A DNA stretch of 64,000 nt from Obelidium mucronatum (lineage: Eukaryota > Chytridiomycota > Chytridiomycetes > Chytridiales > Chytriomycetaceae): NCBI GenBank assembly GCA_025765595.1, contig JAIVFH010000004.1:496001-560000 (forward strand), written 5' to 3'. Each line of letters begins with the position of its first letter. Position 1 is the first letter of the stretch. Shown piece after piece: positions 10,928-23,036 of the stretch. Below the pieces are notes generated by a model. It saw only the letters and a program-made list of their open reading frames with translations. It was not told the DNA's origin and ran no database searches. A program made the translations under genes and the position numbers.

Positions 10928-11950
10928 ATGAGACTCGCTCTGGTGCAACTGTTTGTGACGGCTTCAAAGGAAACCAACTTGATCAATGCCAGAAAGAAAG
11001 TTCTCGAAGCAGCGGCAAAAGGCGCAAAGATCGTTGTGCTGCCTGGTGAATTTCAACCGAGGAACTCGTTGCTGTGATGATGTTTTATTAACTACCATAA
11101 GCGACTAGAGTGCTTCAACAGTCCTTACGGAACTTCCTTCTTTCCAAAGTATGCCGAACCTTTGGAAAACGGACCGTCGTCCACTGCCTTGTCGCAGATG
11201 GCCAAGGATGCAAACGTATTTCTAGTTGGAGGCTCGTTTCCTGAAACCGGGCCAAATTCAAAGTTTTACAACACTTGCACTATTTGGGGTCCCAATGGAG
11301 ATCGTCTCGGTGTCCATCGCAAGGTTGTTTTGATTCAGTAGTGCTGGTTTTTTTTTTGTTGAATGTGATTCTGGCGCTTTTCATAGGTTCACCTCTTTGA
11401 TATCGATATTCCTGGAAAGCAAACCTTCAAAGAATCTAGTGTGTTGAGTGCTGGATCTGAAATCACAATGTTTGATACTCCAGTTGGAAAGATTGGTGTT
11501 GGAATTTGTTACGATATCCGATTCCCTGAAATGGCCATGATTGCAGCTCGTAAAGGTTGTATTGCCATGCTATATCCAGGAGCGTTCAATATGACGACGG
11601 GTCCTTTACACGTTCGTATTTCATTCCGCGTTTTATTCTTGAGTTTCGTTATTCACAAATTTCACCACACCAAAAAACACCCGCAGTGGGAACTCCTTCA
11701 GCGTGCTCGTGCTATCGATAATCAAATGTACGTCGCCGCATGTTCGCCTGCTCGTGACGAAACGGCATCGTATATTGCGTGGGGACACTCAACCATTGTT
11801 GATCCCATGGGGGCAGTAGTTTCCAAGCTGGAAGAAAAGGAAGACATTGCATATGCTGACCTTGATGTGGAATTCTTGAAATCCTCTCGACAGGGAATTC
11901 CTGTCACCACCCAAAGAAGATTTGACGTGTACCCTGATGTCAGCAAATAA
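10928..11950 (+). CDS. NIT2: Omega-amidase (Nit2-type nitrilase-fold hydrolase)
   Basis: Nit2 hydrolyses alpha-ketoglutaramate and alpha-ketosuccinamate to the keto acids and ammonia, a repair step for glutamine and asparagine transamination. Four exons join without any frame error: 10928-11045, 11109-11323, 11387-11611 and 11687-11950, giving 273 residues against about 276 for the human enzyme. The three nitrilase catalytic residues are present: Glu in VVLPE (exon 1/2 junction, [11 protein letters not shown]), Lys in [17 protein letters not shown], and Cys in [12 protein letters not shown]. The gene ends DVYPDVSK. It shares a promoter region of only 46 bp with divergent ATP11. Confidence 0.93.
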
Positions 11951-12022
11951 AGTGTTGAAAACCAGAAAACCTGTTGTATTACGTAAAATGGATATACTTT
12001 TTTTTAAATCAAAAACGAAGCT

Positions 12023-13090
12023 TTAAATGAGAAGGGTAACCAATAGCAACGCAATTCCACATGTAAACCCTGCCACAGCCCCAGATTTTGTTGCAGTGGG
12101 AGACAGAGCATTATTTGTAGAGTTAAGCGCAATCACGTAGATTGAGGTCGGTTTAGTCGCCTTAACATCTGTTGAAGTTTCAAAGGCCAGAAAGTTCCCA
12201 TCAGGTGAAAACGACACAGCCCCATCATATCCCACAGCCGTTGTGATTCTTCTAATATCGCTAGAGCTTTTTGCTCCAATGGTAGGGATAATGGCAATAG
12301 ACGCCCCAGCAATATCCGCACGTTCCATTGAAAACGCGATGGATTTCCCATTCGGCGAGAAAACAGCATCAGTCGCAGCAATGGAATCGGGAGTAATTAT
12401 CGTCAAATCACTACCATCCGCTCGAATAGTACATAGACGGAACCCCGATTTCGTCATGCGCTGGAACAAAATCAGGTCTTCCACTGGAGACCAATTTGGC
12501 TGTCTGTCTTGAAACCCAGTAGTCAATTGTTTCACAGATCCATCGCTCAGATTCACGATCCAAATTTCAGCTGAACTGTCGCTGATGGAGCGTTCATAAA
12601 CAATTCTGTCGGCCGTGGGCGAAAAACTGGGTTCAATTGAAGACACTGACTGAGTTGGTGATTCTTTTCGCTGGAGCGTTTGCAAGATTGGTGTCAAGAG
12701 TCCAGATCTGGTCTGTCGTTGAAGCATGATCGGATGCGAAACGTTACAATTCCATTTCTTGACCAGCATGAGCCCGGTAGGTTGACACTGGATGAACCGT
12801 CGTCAACCAATCTGGCAGAGTCAATCGAGCGCAATGCTGGCTCGTTGGTGGATACTCTATACATTCCAGCTGGAGCAATGTTGTATCCGCCCTTCCAGAC
12901 GGTGTAAATTAGCTGTGATCCGTCTGGGCTGAAGCAAGGATTTTGCGCCGACGTTCCTGCCTGTGGCTTGACTAGCCGACATGCTCCGTCGCTTCTGCAA
13001 TCCTGCTGCAGATGCTAGCCAACTGAAACTGGACTCGGAGTAGACTTGTTTTGTTAAGAGGAGAGCCATGATGGCGAGGAAAGCGGGCAT
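12023..13090 (-). CDS. Secreted, C-terminally anchored TolB-like beta-propeller protein
   Basis: The ATG at 13090 opens a hydrophobic signal peptide (MPAFLAIMALLLTKQVYS). The body consists of PD40/TolB-type propeller repeats, seen as NPCFSPDGSQLIYTVW, EPSFSPTADRIVYER, QPNWSPVEDLILFQR, DAVFSPNGKSIAFSM and GAVSFSPDGNFLAFE. The C-terminus is a hydrophobic stretch (SGAVAGFTCGIALLLVTLLI) with no charged tail after it, as in GPI-anchor signals. The protein is therefore probably exported and held at the cell surface or wall; this is inference. Propellers of this kind bind proteins or sugars and are commoner in bacteria than in fungi. The frame changes near 13010 and near 12720, so at least two single-base errors are likely. 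Start codons of this gene and the vWA gene lie 95 bp apart. Confidence 0.7.
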
Positions 13091-13185
13091 TGTGGCTTTT
13101 TTTTTTTGATTGATTGATTAAAAATACAGTTTTGAAAGCAAGTAATCCAATTGAATGCTATTTTTGGAGTTTCCAGAAGACTCAC

Positions 13186-14723
13186 ATGGACCAAGCAAAG
13201 CATCTTGTCGGAGAAGCCAAGAAGACATGGCACAATATGAGCCATCTGCAGCGGTTCGGAGTTCAGCTCGCTGTTGCTGGTGTCGCCTTTGTTGCCTTCG
13301 AAGGTTAGACTTAACCCCTTACATTGGGAGACACTTCCAACACAATTTCACACATTATCACTTATACAGAATGGAGGAAGCACAACCAAAAAATCGAAGA
13401 TGAAGAGAAAGCAAAAGAAGAGTTCCACAAATACCAACAGGAACAAATCCGTGCCCAGCAAGAACATCATGCAAAAGCAGCACTTGCTGCGAAAAAGCAA
13501 AGCGTTGAATTCGCCTCAATGACCGCGATTAATTCACCACAAGCCGTACGGCATGCAATTCTTAAAGCTGGCAATGATCAAGAGAAAATCAAATCTGTCT
13601 TGGGGACTTATTTGGCGTTTGAACGGGCACGACAGACTGGTCGAATGAAGTATCTTCAAACTAATGACTCAATCACCATGTATAATTGTAAGAATATTAC
13701 AAGGAAACAAAGTGCTGCCATTTAACTTTTAGTACAGATTTGATGGATAAGTTGGAGGCAGCCAACTTCCAAGTCCTGGGAAACATTCACACTAAAGCAG
13801 GCACAGCGGAAATCCACATAGAAAAGTATCTGGAAGTAGTTCGAATATTTCGACTCGAGCTATTCACAACAATATTCGAACAGTGTCCCTTGGTGGCCAT
13901 GTTTGCAACCAACTTGATCACCACAAGTACAGACCAACACCCTACATCCAGCAACAGAATAGAACTATACGGAGAACATTACCCGCATCAAGCAGCGCCA
14001 CACCCAAAGCTTGCCCCAGGCGCATCTGAATTATCCCTCGTAAGGACCCTCTTCCTCGTCGACGATTCAGTTTCAATGAGACACGCCACACAAGATCCCA
14101 CACACTGGGACATTGTCCGCTCGGTACTCGCACAAATCGCCGAAACAATCACAGAATACGACGACTACGGCGTAGACATTCTATTCTTGAACGACCCATC
14201 GATTCTAGCAGGCGTGAAAGACGACGAATGGGTCCACGCAGCGTTCGACCACGTGGAAGAACCACACGGAGGAACCCACACAGGTCGCCGAATCAAGGAT
14301 ATTCTCGACGCGTACTGCGCGGTTCTGCGATACGATTCCACAATCAAGCCATTGAATATCGTCGTTTTTACGGATGGAGATGTGAATGATGAAATGCTCT
14401 TGTGGAAAACGATTGGATTCAATGTTGATAAGCTTGCCAAACGGGGGTATGTGGGGCATCAGGTTGGGATTGAGTTTATCCAGATTGGAGATGATGAGCA
14501 AGCTGCGCAGTCGCTTTTGAAGCTCGAGGCGGTGGTGGATGGGCACCAGACGAAGCATGAGCGGGATGTTGTGGGTGTTACTCCGAGTGGGAGAATACGG
14601 AAAATGGATGGAAAACACGTCTTGTCTGTGATTGCCGATGGAATCGAGAGACGAATGAACTTTGTTCGGCGCAGAGATCAGTCTCCATCACGGCCTTCTC
14701 CTGTTCGTGGTGGTGCACAGTAA
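13186..14723 (+). CDS. von Willebrand factor A domain protein with N-terminal membrane segment
   Basis: Exons 13186-13303 and 13370-13687 join cleanly, then a third runs 13738-14723. The N-terminus has a short hydrophobic segment (FGVQLAVAGVAFVAF, residues about 25-39) and then a charged Lys/Glu/Gln helix. The C-terminal 230 residues form a fungal-type vWA domain: RTLFLVDDSVSM has the MIDAS DxSxS-like loop, followed by DYGVDILFLND, GGTHTGRRIKDILDAY, PLNIVVFTDGDVND and GIEFIQIGDDEQAA. This matches the family of fungal proteins annotated only as vWA-containing. Such domains bind metal ions and protein ligands. The joint between the two halves (about 13830-13930) is weakly supported; the helical N-half and the vWA part could be separate genes, the second starting at a Met near 13900. 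Confidence 0.7.
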
Positions 14724-14773
14724 AATATTATTCATGTTTTCGCTTTTTCCAATCTTTTTTTTGTTTCTTTTTG

Positions 14774-16596
14774 ATGTTGAGCCAACGGGTGATCCGCACT
14801 GCATCGTCTGCAAAGGCCAATAGTCTCGCATCATGCATAGCATCAAAGAGATATGTCACGATTGGATCCATGTCAAAGCTGGACAATCTGGATGCCAAAA
14901 AACAGCAATTTGTCGAACCACGTCTCGGATATCTCCGCGCCTACGATGAAGCCCTCAAACTCCTCCAACTCGAGCAAAACAGACTCAAATCCGAGATTAC
15001 TCAATTGGAAGCTGTCCCTGAAAAGGCGTCCCTCCTAAAGCGCAAGAAAATCCAACTGGGCTACACTGTGCTGGAAAACCATTGGAAGTTTAATTCGGGG
15101 TCCGTTGATTTCGCAACTCTGGATCCGGCATCTGAATATGCCGAGACTCTGGAGGCCATGAAGGCAAAGAGATTCAACACGGTCGTGGTGCCCAAACTAG
15201 TCAAGTTGGCAGAGTTTTATCAAATCTATGTTGATGCTTTCCCTGGCAAAACTGCTCAATTGATGAAGCCGAAAGTGAATGTGGAAGTAGACTTTCAAAA
15301 CACAAACTGGGAAGCGTGTTATGGACAGCCGGTGCCCCCAAACTGGGTAAGTCGGGTTTGACCCCCTAGAAGGAGACAACAAGACTAACCGCCCTTCCCT
15401 CTTTTTCCAAAGGCCCTTTATTCTCCAAAAGTCACAATCAACACTCATTCATCCAAGCCCGGAAAATACACTCTTGTTTTAATGGATCTGGACCGCCCAA
15501 GTCTCTCATCAAACTCTATCCAAGAATGGTGTCATTGGCTGATTACCGATATTCCAGTAACAAATCGCTTGACAATTGCTCCGGGAACCTCTCCCTATTT
15601 GGGCGCGTCAACTATTGAAACCTCTGGATTGACTGGAACTTCCTTCCACCCATCTCAACCCTCCGAGCCTGCTGTTCTCCCCGGAACTGTCGTATTACCC
15701 TATATTCCACCACACCCTGCAAACAGCAACCCGCGTAAAAACCACCGTTATTTGTTGACTGTCTTTGAACAAGAGGGAGAGACCCCGGTGAACGTAAAAC
15801 TGGAATCTATTCGGGAAGAGGCCTTGAAACTCCGACAAGGAGAGTTGGAAAAGAAGCCATGGGAAAAAGATTTTCTAGGAGAAAAGGAGGAATCCATGAA
15901 CTTTATTGAGCGTGGTGGTTTCTCAACTTGGGGATTGGGGTCAAAGTATGGATTGACTGTTGCGGGATATGCCTTCTTTACTTCACAATGGAACTTGCAT
16001 ACTCCAGATATCTTTACGAGATTAGGTATTTTTTGTTGTTTGTCAATTTATGTTTAGTGTTTTGAGGTTTACAAAATGTTGACCTTTTATTTTTTTAAAA
16101 AAAAAAAGGAATTCACGAACCGGTTTATGGAGACTTCCCAAAGAACCCAATGGATACCGTTCACAGAATGGAACAAGCCACACTTACTACCAAGTCAGCG
16201 TTATTGGGCGACAAACTCTTGTCCTCATTGACATTGAAAGAGATTCAGCAATTGAATTCTGGTAAAACACCTTTGGTGCCAAAGTTCAAGATTCCAACGC
16301 GCGCTTCCATCAAAGCCGAAGAACTGAGGGCCAAACATTTGGCGAGGTTGTCAGCACCAAAAGCACCTGCAAAGGGGGCAGCGGCTACAGCGGCGAAGGC
16401 AAAAGGCGGAAAGAAGGTGGTTCCTGGAACCAAAGTGCCAACACCTTCAGTTGTTCGTGTAAACAAGTTACCGCGATTGAATACTGTGGGTAGTGTTGCG
16501 GTTGTCCGTGCGAAGGAGAACGATGTGGCTTCAACTGCCGTTGGAGATGTCACCAAGTCTGTGTTTCAAAAGAGGGGCAGGTATCATAATGTTTGA
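14774..16596 (+). CDS. MRPL35: Mitochondrial large ribosomal subunit protein mL38 (MRPL35/MRPL38)
   Basis: mL38 sits on the central protuberance of the mitochondrial ribosome and contains a PEBP-like fold. Three exons (14774-15346, 15413-16025, 16109-16596) join in phase to 557 residues. The N-terminus (MLSQRVIRTASSAKANSLAS) is an import presequence. The middle helical region contains VDFATLDPASEYAETLEAMK and YGQPVPPNWALYSPKVTIN. The PEBP-like part shows GKYTLVLMDLDRPS, EWCHWLITDIP and NPRKNHRYLLTVFEQ. The tail reads PDIFTRLGIHEPVYGDFPKN and then a Lys/Ala-rich extension of about 130 residues that goes beyond the usual family length and may be lineage-specific. Confidence 0.88.
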
Positions 16597-16701
16597 TGAA
16601 TAAACTATTGAATGAGAAAAACATAACTACAACATTAAAATTTATCTTCAGGATATATTTATATTAATATATGAGTAAAATGAGGGTGTGGTGGCTAAAA
16701 A

Positions 16702-19057
16702 TCAAATATGTCCCCAAAAGTTCTGTCTGCTTTTGACGTGCTGATACCACTTGTCGCGAAGACCATTAAGAACATCTCCTTGAATAACTATGCACTTCCT
16801 ACATCCTGCAAGAGAGGACGATTGATTGTCTTGAGTTGTTTCCTCGTCTTGATTCACCTCTCCAATTTCCTGCTTTGTTGACTGGAGATGAACTTGCGTC
16901 ATAGAAATTCTGTTCTCGATCTTTTCCTTGAATCTTTTTTGACCCTCCCACCAAAGGGTACCTTGTCCTTGATTCCTTGCTTCGCAGCCCGTTCGATCTG
17001 GACCGACTCCTTCCCATTCAACAACGCCCCCAGCAACTCCTTCCAAGAACAATTGTTCTTCAACGCCACAGCCTACAAACTCAACTCTTTCAACCGTGGG
17101 ACACCTGTCGAGTACCATTCGTACAGCATCAACCGCACAAGAGGCAGCACACATTTCAAACCGAACCACACGAAGCGATTTAAAAACAGACACCGATGGA
17201 TCTGCATTGTACGCATGTTTCGTGCTCCACCACCCCTTGGCAACTGAACCTGGTCCATTCAACTCATTTTCAACAGCCTCCAAAGTCGAGGCGGGGGAAA
17301 CGTTTCTATTACTGATGGTTGCTGCACTTCCACGGCGAATACTCTCCATATCCCATCCTCCACATCTCACTTCACTTCCTCGAAGGACAATCCCGAGAAG
17401 CCCTTGGAATGCTTGCGCTACAAGGCCTATTCCAGTCTCATCCAATTCACAGCTGTGGAGAATAAGTACTTGTAATTGAGGTACAGGGTGAAGACGGAAC
17501 CACCAAGCCAGACTGATTCTGCTAAGTGTCAAGTGAGTTATATCCGGATGTAAAGCAAGCGTATGCGTCAAAAGGAACAAATGCCAAGGTGTGTAGGAAG
17601 ACATGAGACCCCAGAAAGGTGTTGATGTTGCTGCTGGTGGTTGAGGTGCTCCTCCGTTTCTTGCTTGTTCAGTTGGTAAAGGCGTGGGTTGGAGGGCGTT
17701 TGTGTTTGCAGCAGTGAGCGGTGGTGTGTTTCGACCACATGGAAGAAGATTTGACGAGGCGTGCTGGCCCGTTATTGTGGTGTCGACACAGGCATCAATT
17801 TCTTCTGCATCAAGGATCCCAAGCCGTGCCAGCCAGACCGCAACACCTCAGTGGCTCGCTGTGGCCAGCAATTATGGGTGCAAAGGCAGCAGCGAATTTC
17901 AAACGGCGGATCAAAAGTGCAGGCACACGGGGAGCTTCAGGTGGTTGCCGAGGATGAAGATGATGAGACTGGGGCAAAATCACATAAAGTAGGCCAAGGG
18001 GCAAAGAGTGAATCAGCAGGGTGGTATACCGACAGGTAAGATCAACGAGATCCATCACAAAATAGAGCGTCAGAGCACCTAAAAAAGGTACCACGTAAAA
18101 GACACACATGAACCAAACGAGTACCATTGCGTATCCCATGCCGAGAAGCAACCTCGCCTCGGGAATAAGACGTGTGAAATGTCCTGGCAAACAAGAGCAT
18201 TGTTCCTGCTCGATAAAACACTGGCCCAATTTGTTTTCTCTTCAATTGATGGTGAAATGGTCTGTTGAGGTTTGTGTTTGGAACCGGGGATGACACCGCC
18301 CAAGGAACCAAGTGAAAGGGAATATCGTGGGTAAATGATCTCAAATCTTCAAGAGTATTGATATAATGAGAACGATCAGTTAGAATAGATGATGCTACCA
18401 GTGAGATATTCCTGCACGTCAGCAACAGTGCTGCCAGAGTTGATGTAGGAAGAAACGCGAGGATCTACTTTTTCTGTTAGTAAAACACTACTGATTGTAC
18501 TGTGCATGCTATTTACATGGTGCAGCAATTCGACAGGCAGCAGGGCGAGATTTGCATCATTACAAATCATCGGCGGTGGCAATTCCAAAAGGGCGAAAGC
18601 AACTGCTAGGCGAATCCGATCTGTCAGGCAGCAGACACGCGCCGCTGCTAGCGCCCGCGCCCGCGTCGGTGCGGGGGTGGCTGTGGCTGGTGGCGAGCGG
18701 GTCGGAGTGGCGGGGGGAATCCCGCGCCGCGCCGCCCGGGCCGCCGCCTCCGTCGCCCGCCGCGGCCACCGCAAGCAGCCGCGCGCCGACGCCGCGCGCC
18801 CACGCGCCGACGAGGCGGTACGCGGCGCCGACGGGCGTCGTTGGGCCGGGCGGCTTCTTGCTTCCGCTTCCGGCTCCGCTTCCGCTTCCGGCGCCGTCTT
18901 TCGTGCGGCTGTTTGTGTTTGTGTTTGTGTTTGCGCTCGAGCTCGAGCTGCCCGCGTCTGTGCCACCGCTTGCGTCGAGGTGAGAGGGATTGTCCGCTTC
19001 GAGGATCGCCGCCATTGCAAAGTCTTTAGTCTGCGCGTGTTCAGTCGGGCCGTTCAT
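16702..19057 (-). CDS. Leucine-rich-repeat-like protein with hydrophobic segments, unknown
   Basis: I do not recognise the family. The ATG at 19057 opens a GC-rich exon encoding a Ser/Thr/Asn/Gly low-complexity region. A frame change near 18590 leads to ALLPVELLHHV, which could be a remnant F-box-like helix. Blocks near 18420-18300 and 18230-17830 follow. The latter has two strongly hydrophobic stretches (YAMVLVWFMCVFYVVPFLGA and TTLLIHSLPLGLLYVIL). After another frame change near 17830, a Thr/Pro linker leads into the long block 17604-16702, which has LRR-like spacing (HPDITHLTLSRISLAWWF, LQVLILHSCELDETGIGLVA, LRVVRFEMCA, VERVEFVGCGVEE). The gene ends at 16702. It may be two genes, a small membrane protein and an LRR protein, run together. 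Confidence 0.45.
18640..18970 (-). other. GC-rich island 3 (first exon of the LRR-like gene)
   Basis: Very CpG-rich block limited to the first coding exon of the minus-strand gene starting at 19057. Flanking DNA on both sides is of ordinary composition. Confidence 0.7.
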
Positions 19058-19195
19058 TGCATGAGAATAAAGGAGGCTTTGCTTGGCTGAGTGTTTGTTT
19101 GTTTGTTTGTGTTCAGATTGGAATTTTTGTGTTCTTTTGCTTCCATTTCAGCAAGGGACCTCCCACCAACAAACAAACCAACCACAAGCCAACTC

Positions 19196-20617
19196 ATGTC
19201 GCTGCAATCGGGTCTGACTGCAATCGTTGACGGTGCATCACCGCCCTTCACCTTCGGCTCCTTCGACTACCTCTGTGCACAGGCTCCCCTCCCGCTGTGC
19301 TCCCTGGTTTCATCATCCCAGAACCAGCAAGGCACTGAACCACTGTGCTATGCTAGAAATATTGAGTTTGGCTCTGGCTCGTACTTGCTCTTCCAGCCAG
19401 CGACGCTGTTTGTTCAGATTATAGCCCTTATCATGACTCTTACCATGATCTACTACATTCGCTCAAAGTACACTGCTGTGGGTGAGTGATGAGTTTGAAT
19501 TACCAATCTATAATCATTGCTATACGTGTGTTTGCGCGACCATTCCGGGCGGCGGTGGGCGGGAAAGGATGCTTGAAACATCGAAATTAAACAAGGAGAT
19601 TGTAATGCATATGCGTATTTCGGGACGCATTGCCGTTTGAAGCTTCTCTGTAGTGGGTTGTAAAGAAGGGGGGCCGATGCAGGGCGACGGAATGGCCAAT
19701 GTTGTGTCTGGCTAATTTGGGCAGTCGTATCACACGCTCACTATCTATCGCACACTGATCACCACGACTATTTGCAGGCCGAAAAGAGATTGTCATGTTC
19801 TTCTACATGTATGCTGTCACACTTATCGTTGACTTCTTGCTTATTGGTACCATTATTCCACCCGCTTCTGTGGTGTACAAAGTATGTGTCCTCTGTTCGA
19901 CTGCCTTCACGAAATTAAACACCTTTTGCAATTGATTAGTATTTCGCTGCTCTTCATGCTGGTTTATTTGTCTCGACATTTTGGTGTCTAATGTACAATG
20001 GAATTGTTGGCTTTCAATGGACAGAAGATGGAACACCGACATCACTTTGGGTTAGTCCACAATTATTTCACTGAGTGATATTTCAGCTCTGAATTTGTTT
20101 TTTGCAGACTCTGCGGTTATCAACGTTGACTGTGCTTCTTGTCTCATTTGCCATCAGCATTCTGACATTCCTCAATATCGGGCTCACTTCAGCTGCTCCA
20201 ATGGCCCTTTATATTGTCTACTTGATTCTGCCTGCTGTATTCTTGGTGGTTTACGTGATTCTCCAAATCATTCTTGTGTGTACAACACTGGATGACCGCT
20301 GGCCGCTTGGAGACCTGCTCTTTGGTTTCTTTTTCTTCCTCATGGGTCTGGTTCTTGAGTTTGTTGTCGGACCTCAGCTCTGTGAACTTGCCACGCATTA
20401 CGTGGATGGAATGTTCTTTGGAACGATTAGCACACTGCTTGGAGTCATGCTTGTGTACAAGTTTTGGGACTCCATCACGAAAGAAGACTTGGAGTTTGCT
20501 GTGAGTGGGAAAGCGAATGTCTGGGAGCAAAGGAATCCGTTGATCAATGACGATGAGATGAATGGCCCCCCTGGAAGCATCGTTGCTCCAAATGGACACA
20601 AGAACGAACCTTGGTAG
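19196..20617 (+). CDS. CHS7: Chs7-type chitin synthase export chaperone
   Basis: Chs7 is a multi-pass ER membrane protein that lets chitin synthase III leave the ER. Four exons join without error: 19196-19481, 19778-19881, 19940-20050 and 20108-20617, giving 336 residues, close to the family norm. The N-terminus has the conserved FGSFDYLCAQAPLPLCSLV. Seven hydrophobic segments follow, with YYIRSKYTAVGRKEIVMFFY, FWCLMYNGIVGFQWTEDGT, and VYVILQIILVCTTLDDRWPL as family landmarks. The C-terminus is KANVWEQRNPL plus an acidic tail. Intron 1 is long for this genome (296 nt). The gene marks the organism as a chitin-walled fungus. Start codons of this gene and the divergent LRR-like gene are 138 bp apart. 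Confidence 0.95.
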
Positions 20618-20742
20618 AACAATTGCTCTATTTCAGTGCTCCAGTAGCTCCATTTTTTTTCCCTCGCATTTTCCTGTTGTTAGTCTTTGTTGCGAACTTC
20701 ATTTTTTTTCAATATCCACACACCAAAAATAAAGAAGCCTTA

Positions 20743-22814
20743 TTATTTTATTCGAAGTGAGGACCAAAAGTTAGCCCATTCTGTTTCAGACTTGTTTTGT
20801 ATCGTGCGCGAGTTATTGACCTTGAATCCAAGCAATCCCACAAATATCCAAGGTGCCTTCATACCATGGTCATTGCTACTATCAAGTAAAGATGGTACGA
20901 CTGACCCAGAAAATCGACTCATTCTTTCATCAAGAAGCCGTCCATCCATCACTAAAGACACACTCTTCATTTCTCTCAACATATCCTCCACACAATCCAC
21001 CAACCCCGTCATCATGTTTGCCTTCTCAGGTCTATAAATTACTGCTTGTACTGTCATTAAATATTTCCCCAGTCCCATCATCACGACCCGCTAAAGCGCT
21101 TTCCAATATACAAAACGTCCGCAATATATCTGTTACCGCAAGCAAGAACCTAGACTGCAGCCCCATATCAATCGAAAGAGAACCCATGCAATACAACTGC
21201 TTCCAATGAGAATTGGATTTACACGTGTAAAACCACATGACAACCGCAGCTTCAAAAAACGCAAGATAAACCAGCATATGCTCTTTCCAAAACCCATACT
21301 CGTCACACAGTTTCTGAGGTGGTGATAAATACGGCTTGTTGTTGCTCGAAGTTGTGGCATTCAAAAGAGCCGTATTGATGTCTGCGATTTCTTGTGCGTT
21401 CTTGAGGCTGCTCGCCATTGCTTTCGAGATGATGGCGACTGCATCTGGAGTGTAATCGAGTGGGTGGGTTTCGGGAAGGAGGAAGGCTGTGAGGTAGAGT
21501 AAAGGTCTGCTCAAAGCAGACGAAGCAGATCTCGAAAATAGATTCATGTTGAGCAATCCACTTCTTTCGACTTGTTGAATGTGCATATTGATCTTTTCTG
21601 GACTAGAGTTGGAAGGCGGAGGATGGTATTTCTTGGTACCAATCCAAAAGCCTTTGCTCCAAGGATATTCGTGAAGAAGAATATATTATATCCGTGATTG
21701 ACGTTGGGGTATTGGAAACATGAGAACTGATGTCTTTGATAATGTCCAAGAGACTGCAGAGATAAACAACGGGAGACGTGAGCTCGACAGCGAATGGGGA
21801 AGCCTGATACGTTCCCACACAGCCATGGATAGGTTTCAGGCGGGAATAGGAACCGAGGGGCGGTAACGTTTTGAGACCAGTGCTCATTTGAATGATTCGA
21901 TGCATGTAGCTGGCAATCCAAAACACTCGCCGCCGAGCTTCTTTTTCTGATTCAGATAATTTAAATATTTCAGCCATGGGGAATCATCGGGATCGACTTC
22001 GAAATGTAAGGTGTTCAGCATTATACATGCTTTGTAAAACAATGGGATTCCAATCATGGGTTGACCGTTGACTTATATGTGTCGAGTAAGATCAAAATTA
22101 AGATTACATATTTAATTCACTTACGGAGAGTAAAGTTCAGAGCTACCAGCAAAGCCTGAATCGTCTTTATTGATGGTGTGTCGCATTTCGAAAGGGCCAA
22201 TTTGGCTCGTTCATAGTACGAGAAGCATACGCTATCAGGTAATCGGGGCTGCATCATATGGGCACTCATCGCGCAATAAATAAGCCTGTGTATGTTTGGT
22301 TCAAGAGAATGGAGATCTTCAATGGTCAGAGATCACCACCATTCAAGGCAACTCTGAAATAACTCAACCTTAACTCTGGGGCTTCTGTCCAAAAGTTTAC
22401 CACGACTTGCATGGGATCCAAGCTGCAGAAAGAGTGGCGATAATGGAAAGGGTGATTGGGGATAAAGCTTGTGATCACAGCCCAATCAGCCATCGTTGGC
22501 AATAAATCAGGGTGTTGCAGGCAGCTGCTGCCTGATACGCCTTGTTCAATTGGAATATCAGAGATGGTCATGATTCTCTCCAACGCCGTTGCAGCGGGCA
22601 ATCGTGTTGGCCCATTGGTGCTCTGCTTCACTTGATGTTCATAGAACTCGTCAAAGCCGCCTTCGTACTGACAAACTTGGTTTTTGGTTGCACATCTCGC
22701 GCAGGACGGTCTTTCGAGTGTGCAGTGCTTCCGCAGCTTCTTGCATTGTAAACAGGGACGAGGTCGCATAAGCAATAAATTGCAAATATTTAAATAGGTT
22801 TCTCCGGTATACAT
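20743..22814 (-). CDS. Zn2Cys6 fungal transcription factor
   Basis: The N-terminal exon has a binuclear zinc cluster, CLQCKKLRKHC, then C-x5-C-x2-C-x6-C in TLERPSCARCATKNQVC, starting about 20 residues from the Met at 22814. This Gal4-type domain binds DNA as a dimer. Downstream exons read as the fungal_trans middle homology region: IHRLIYCAMSAHMM, YYERAKLALSKCDTPSIKTI, GIPLFYKACIMLNTL, and EARRRVFWIASYMHRI. Further helical blocks lie at 21980-21600, 21590-21080 and 21050-20743. One frame change is visible near 21950, inside the stretch before EARRRVFW. The target genes cannot be inferred from its neighbours. The exact start (22814, or a Met 15 codons later next to the cluster) is open. Confidence 0.85.
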
Positions 22815-23036
22815 GTAAAGCGAGTTTTGTTATTTTACAAATAACCAAAGGAAGCCATGTTGTAAACCAATTTAAACACTCTGCTCAACTGTTTGTTGAA
22901 GTTTTGTTCTTGTAATCGTATGTTTCCTGTTGTACTCAATTCGAACAGTACAAAACTACAACAATGCATGGCCATTGTTCGACTGGACGACAGGTGCAAA
23001 CAATGGAACCACATTTATAAACTCTTCAAAAGACAA

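Noticed and set aside
10311..10931. Long Arg/Ala-rich open frames on the plus strand opposite ATP11
   Set aside because: They are by-products of the GC island, where stops are rare in all frames. The minus strand encodes conserved ATP11.
18495..19090. Plus-strand open frames opposite the LRR-like gene
   Set aside because: Low-complexity Arg/Ala/Val repeats from the GC-rich strand; no motif and no splice context.
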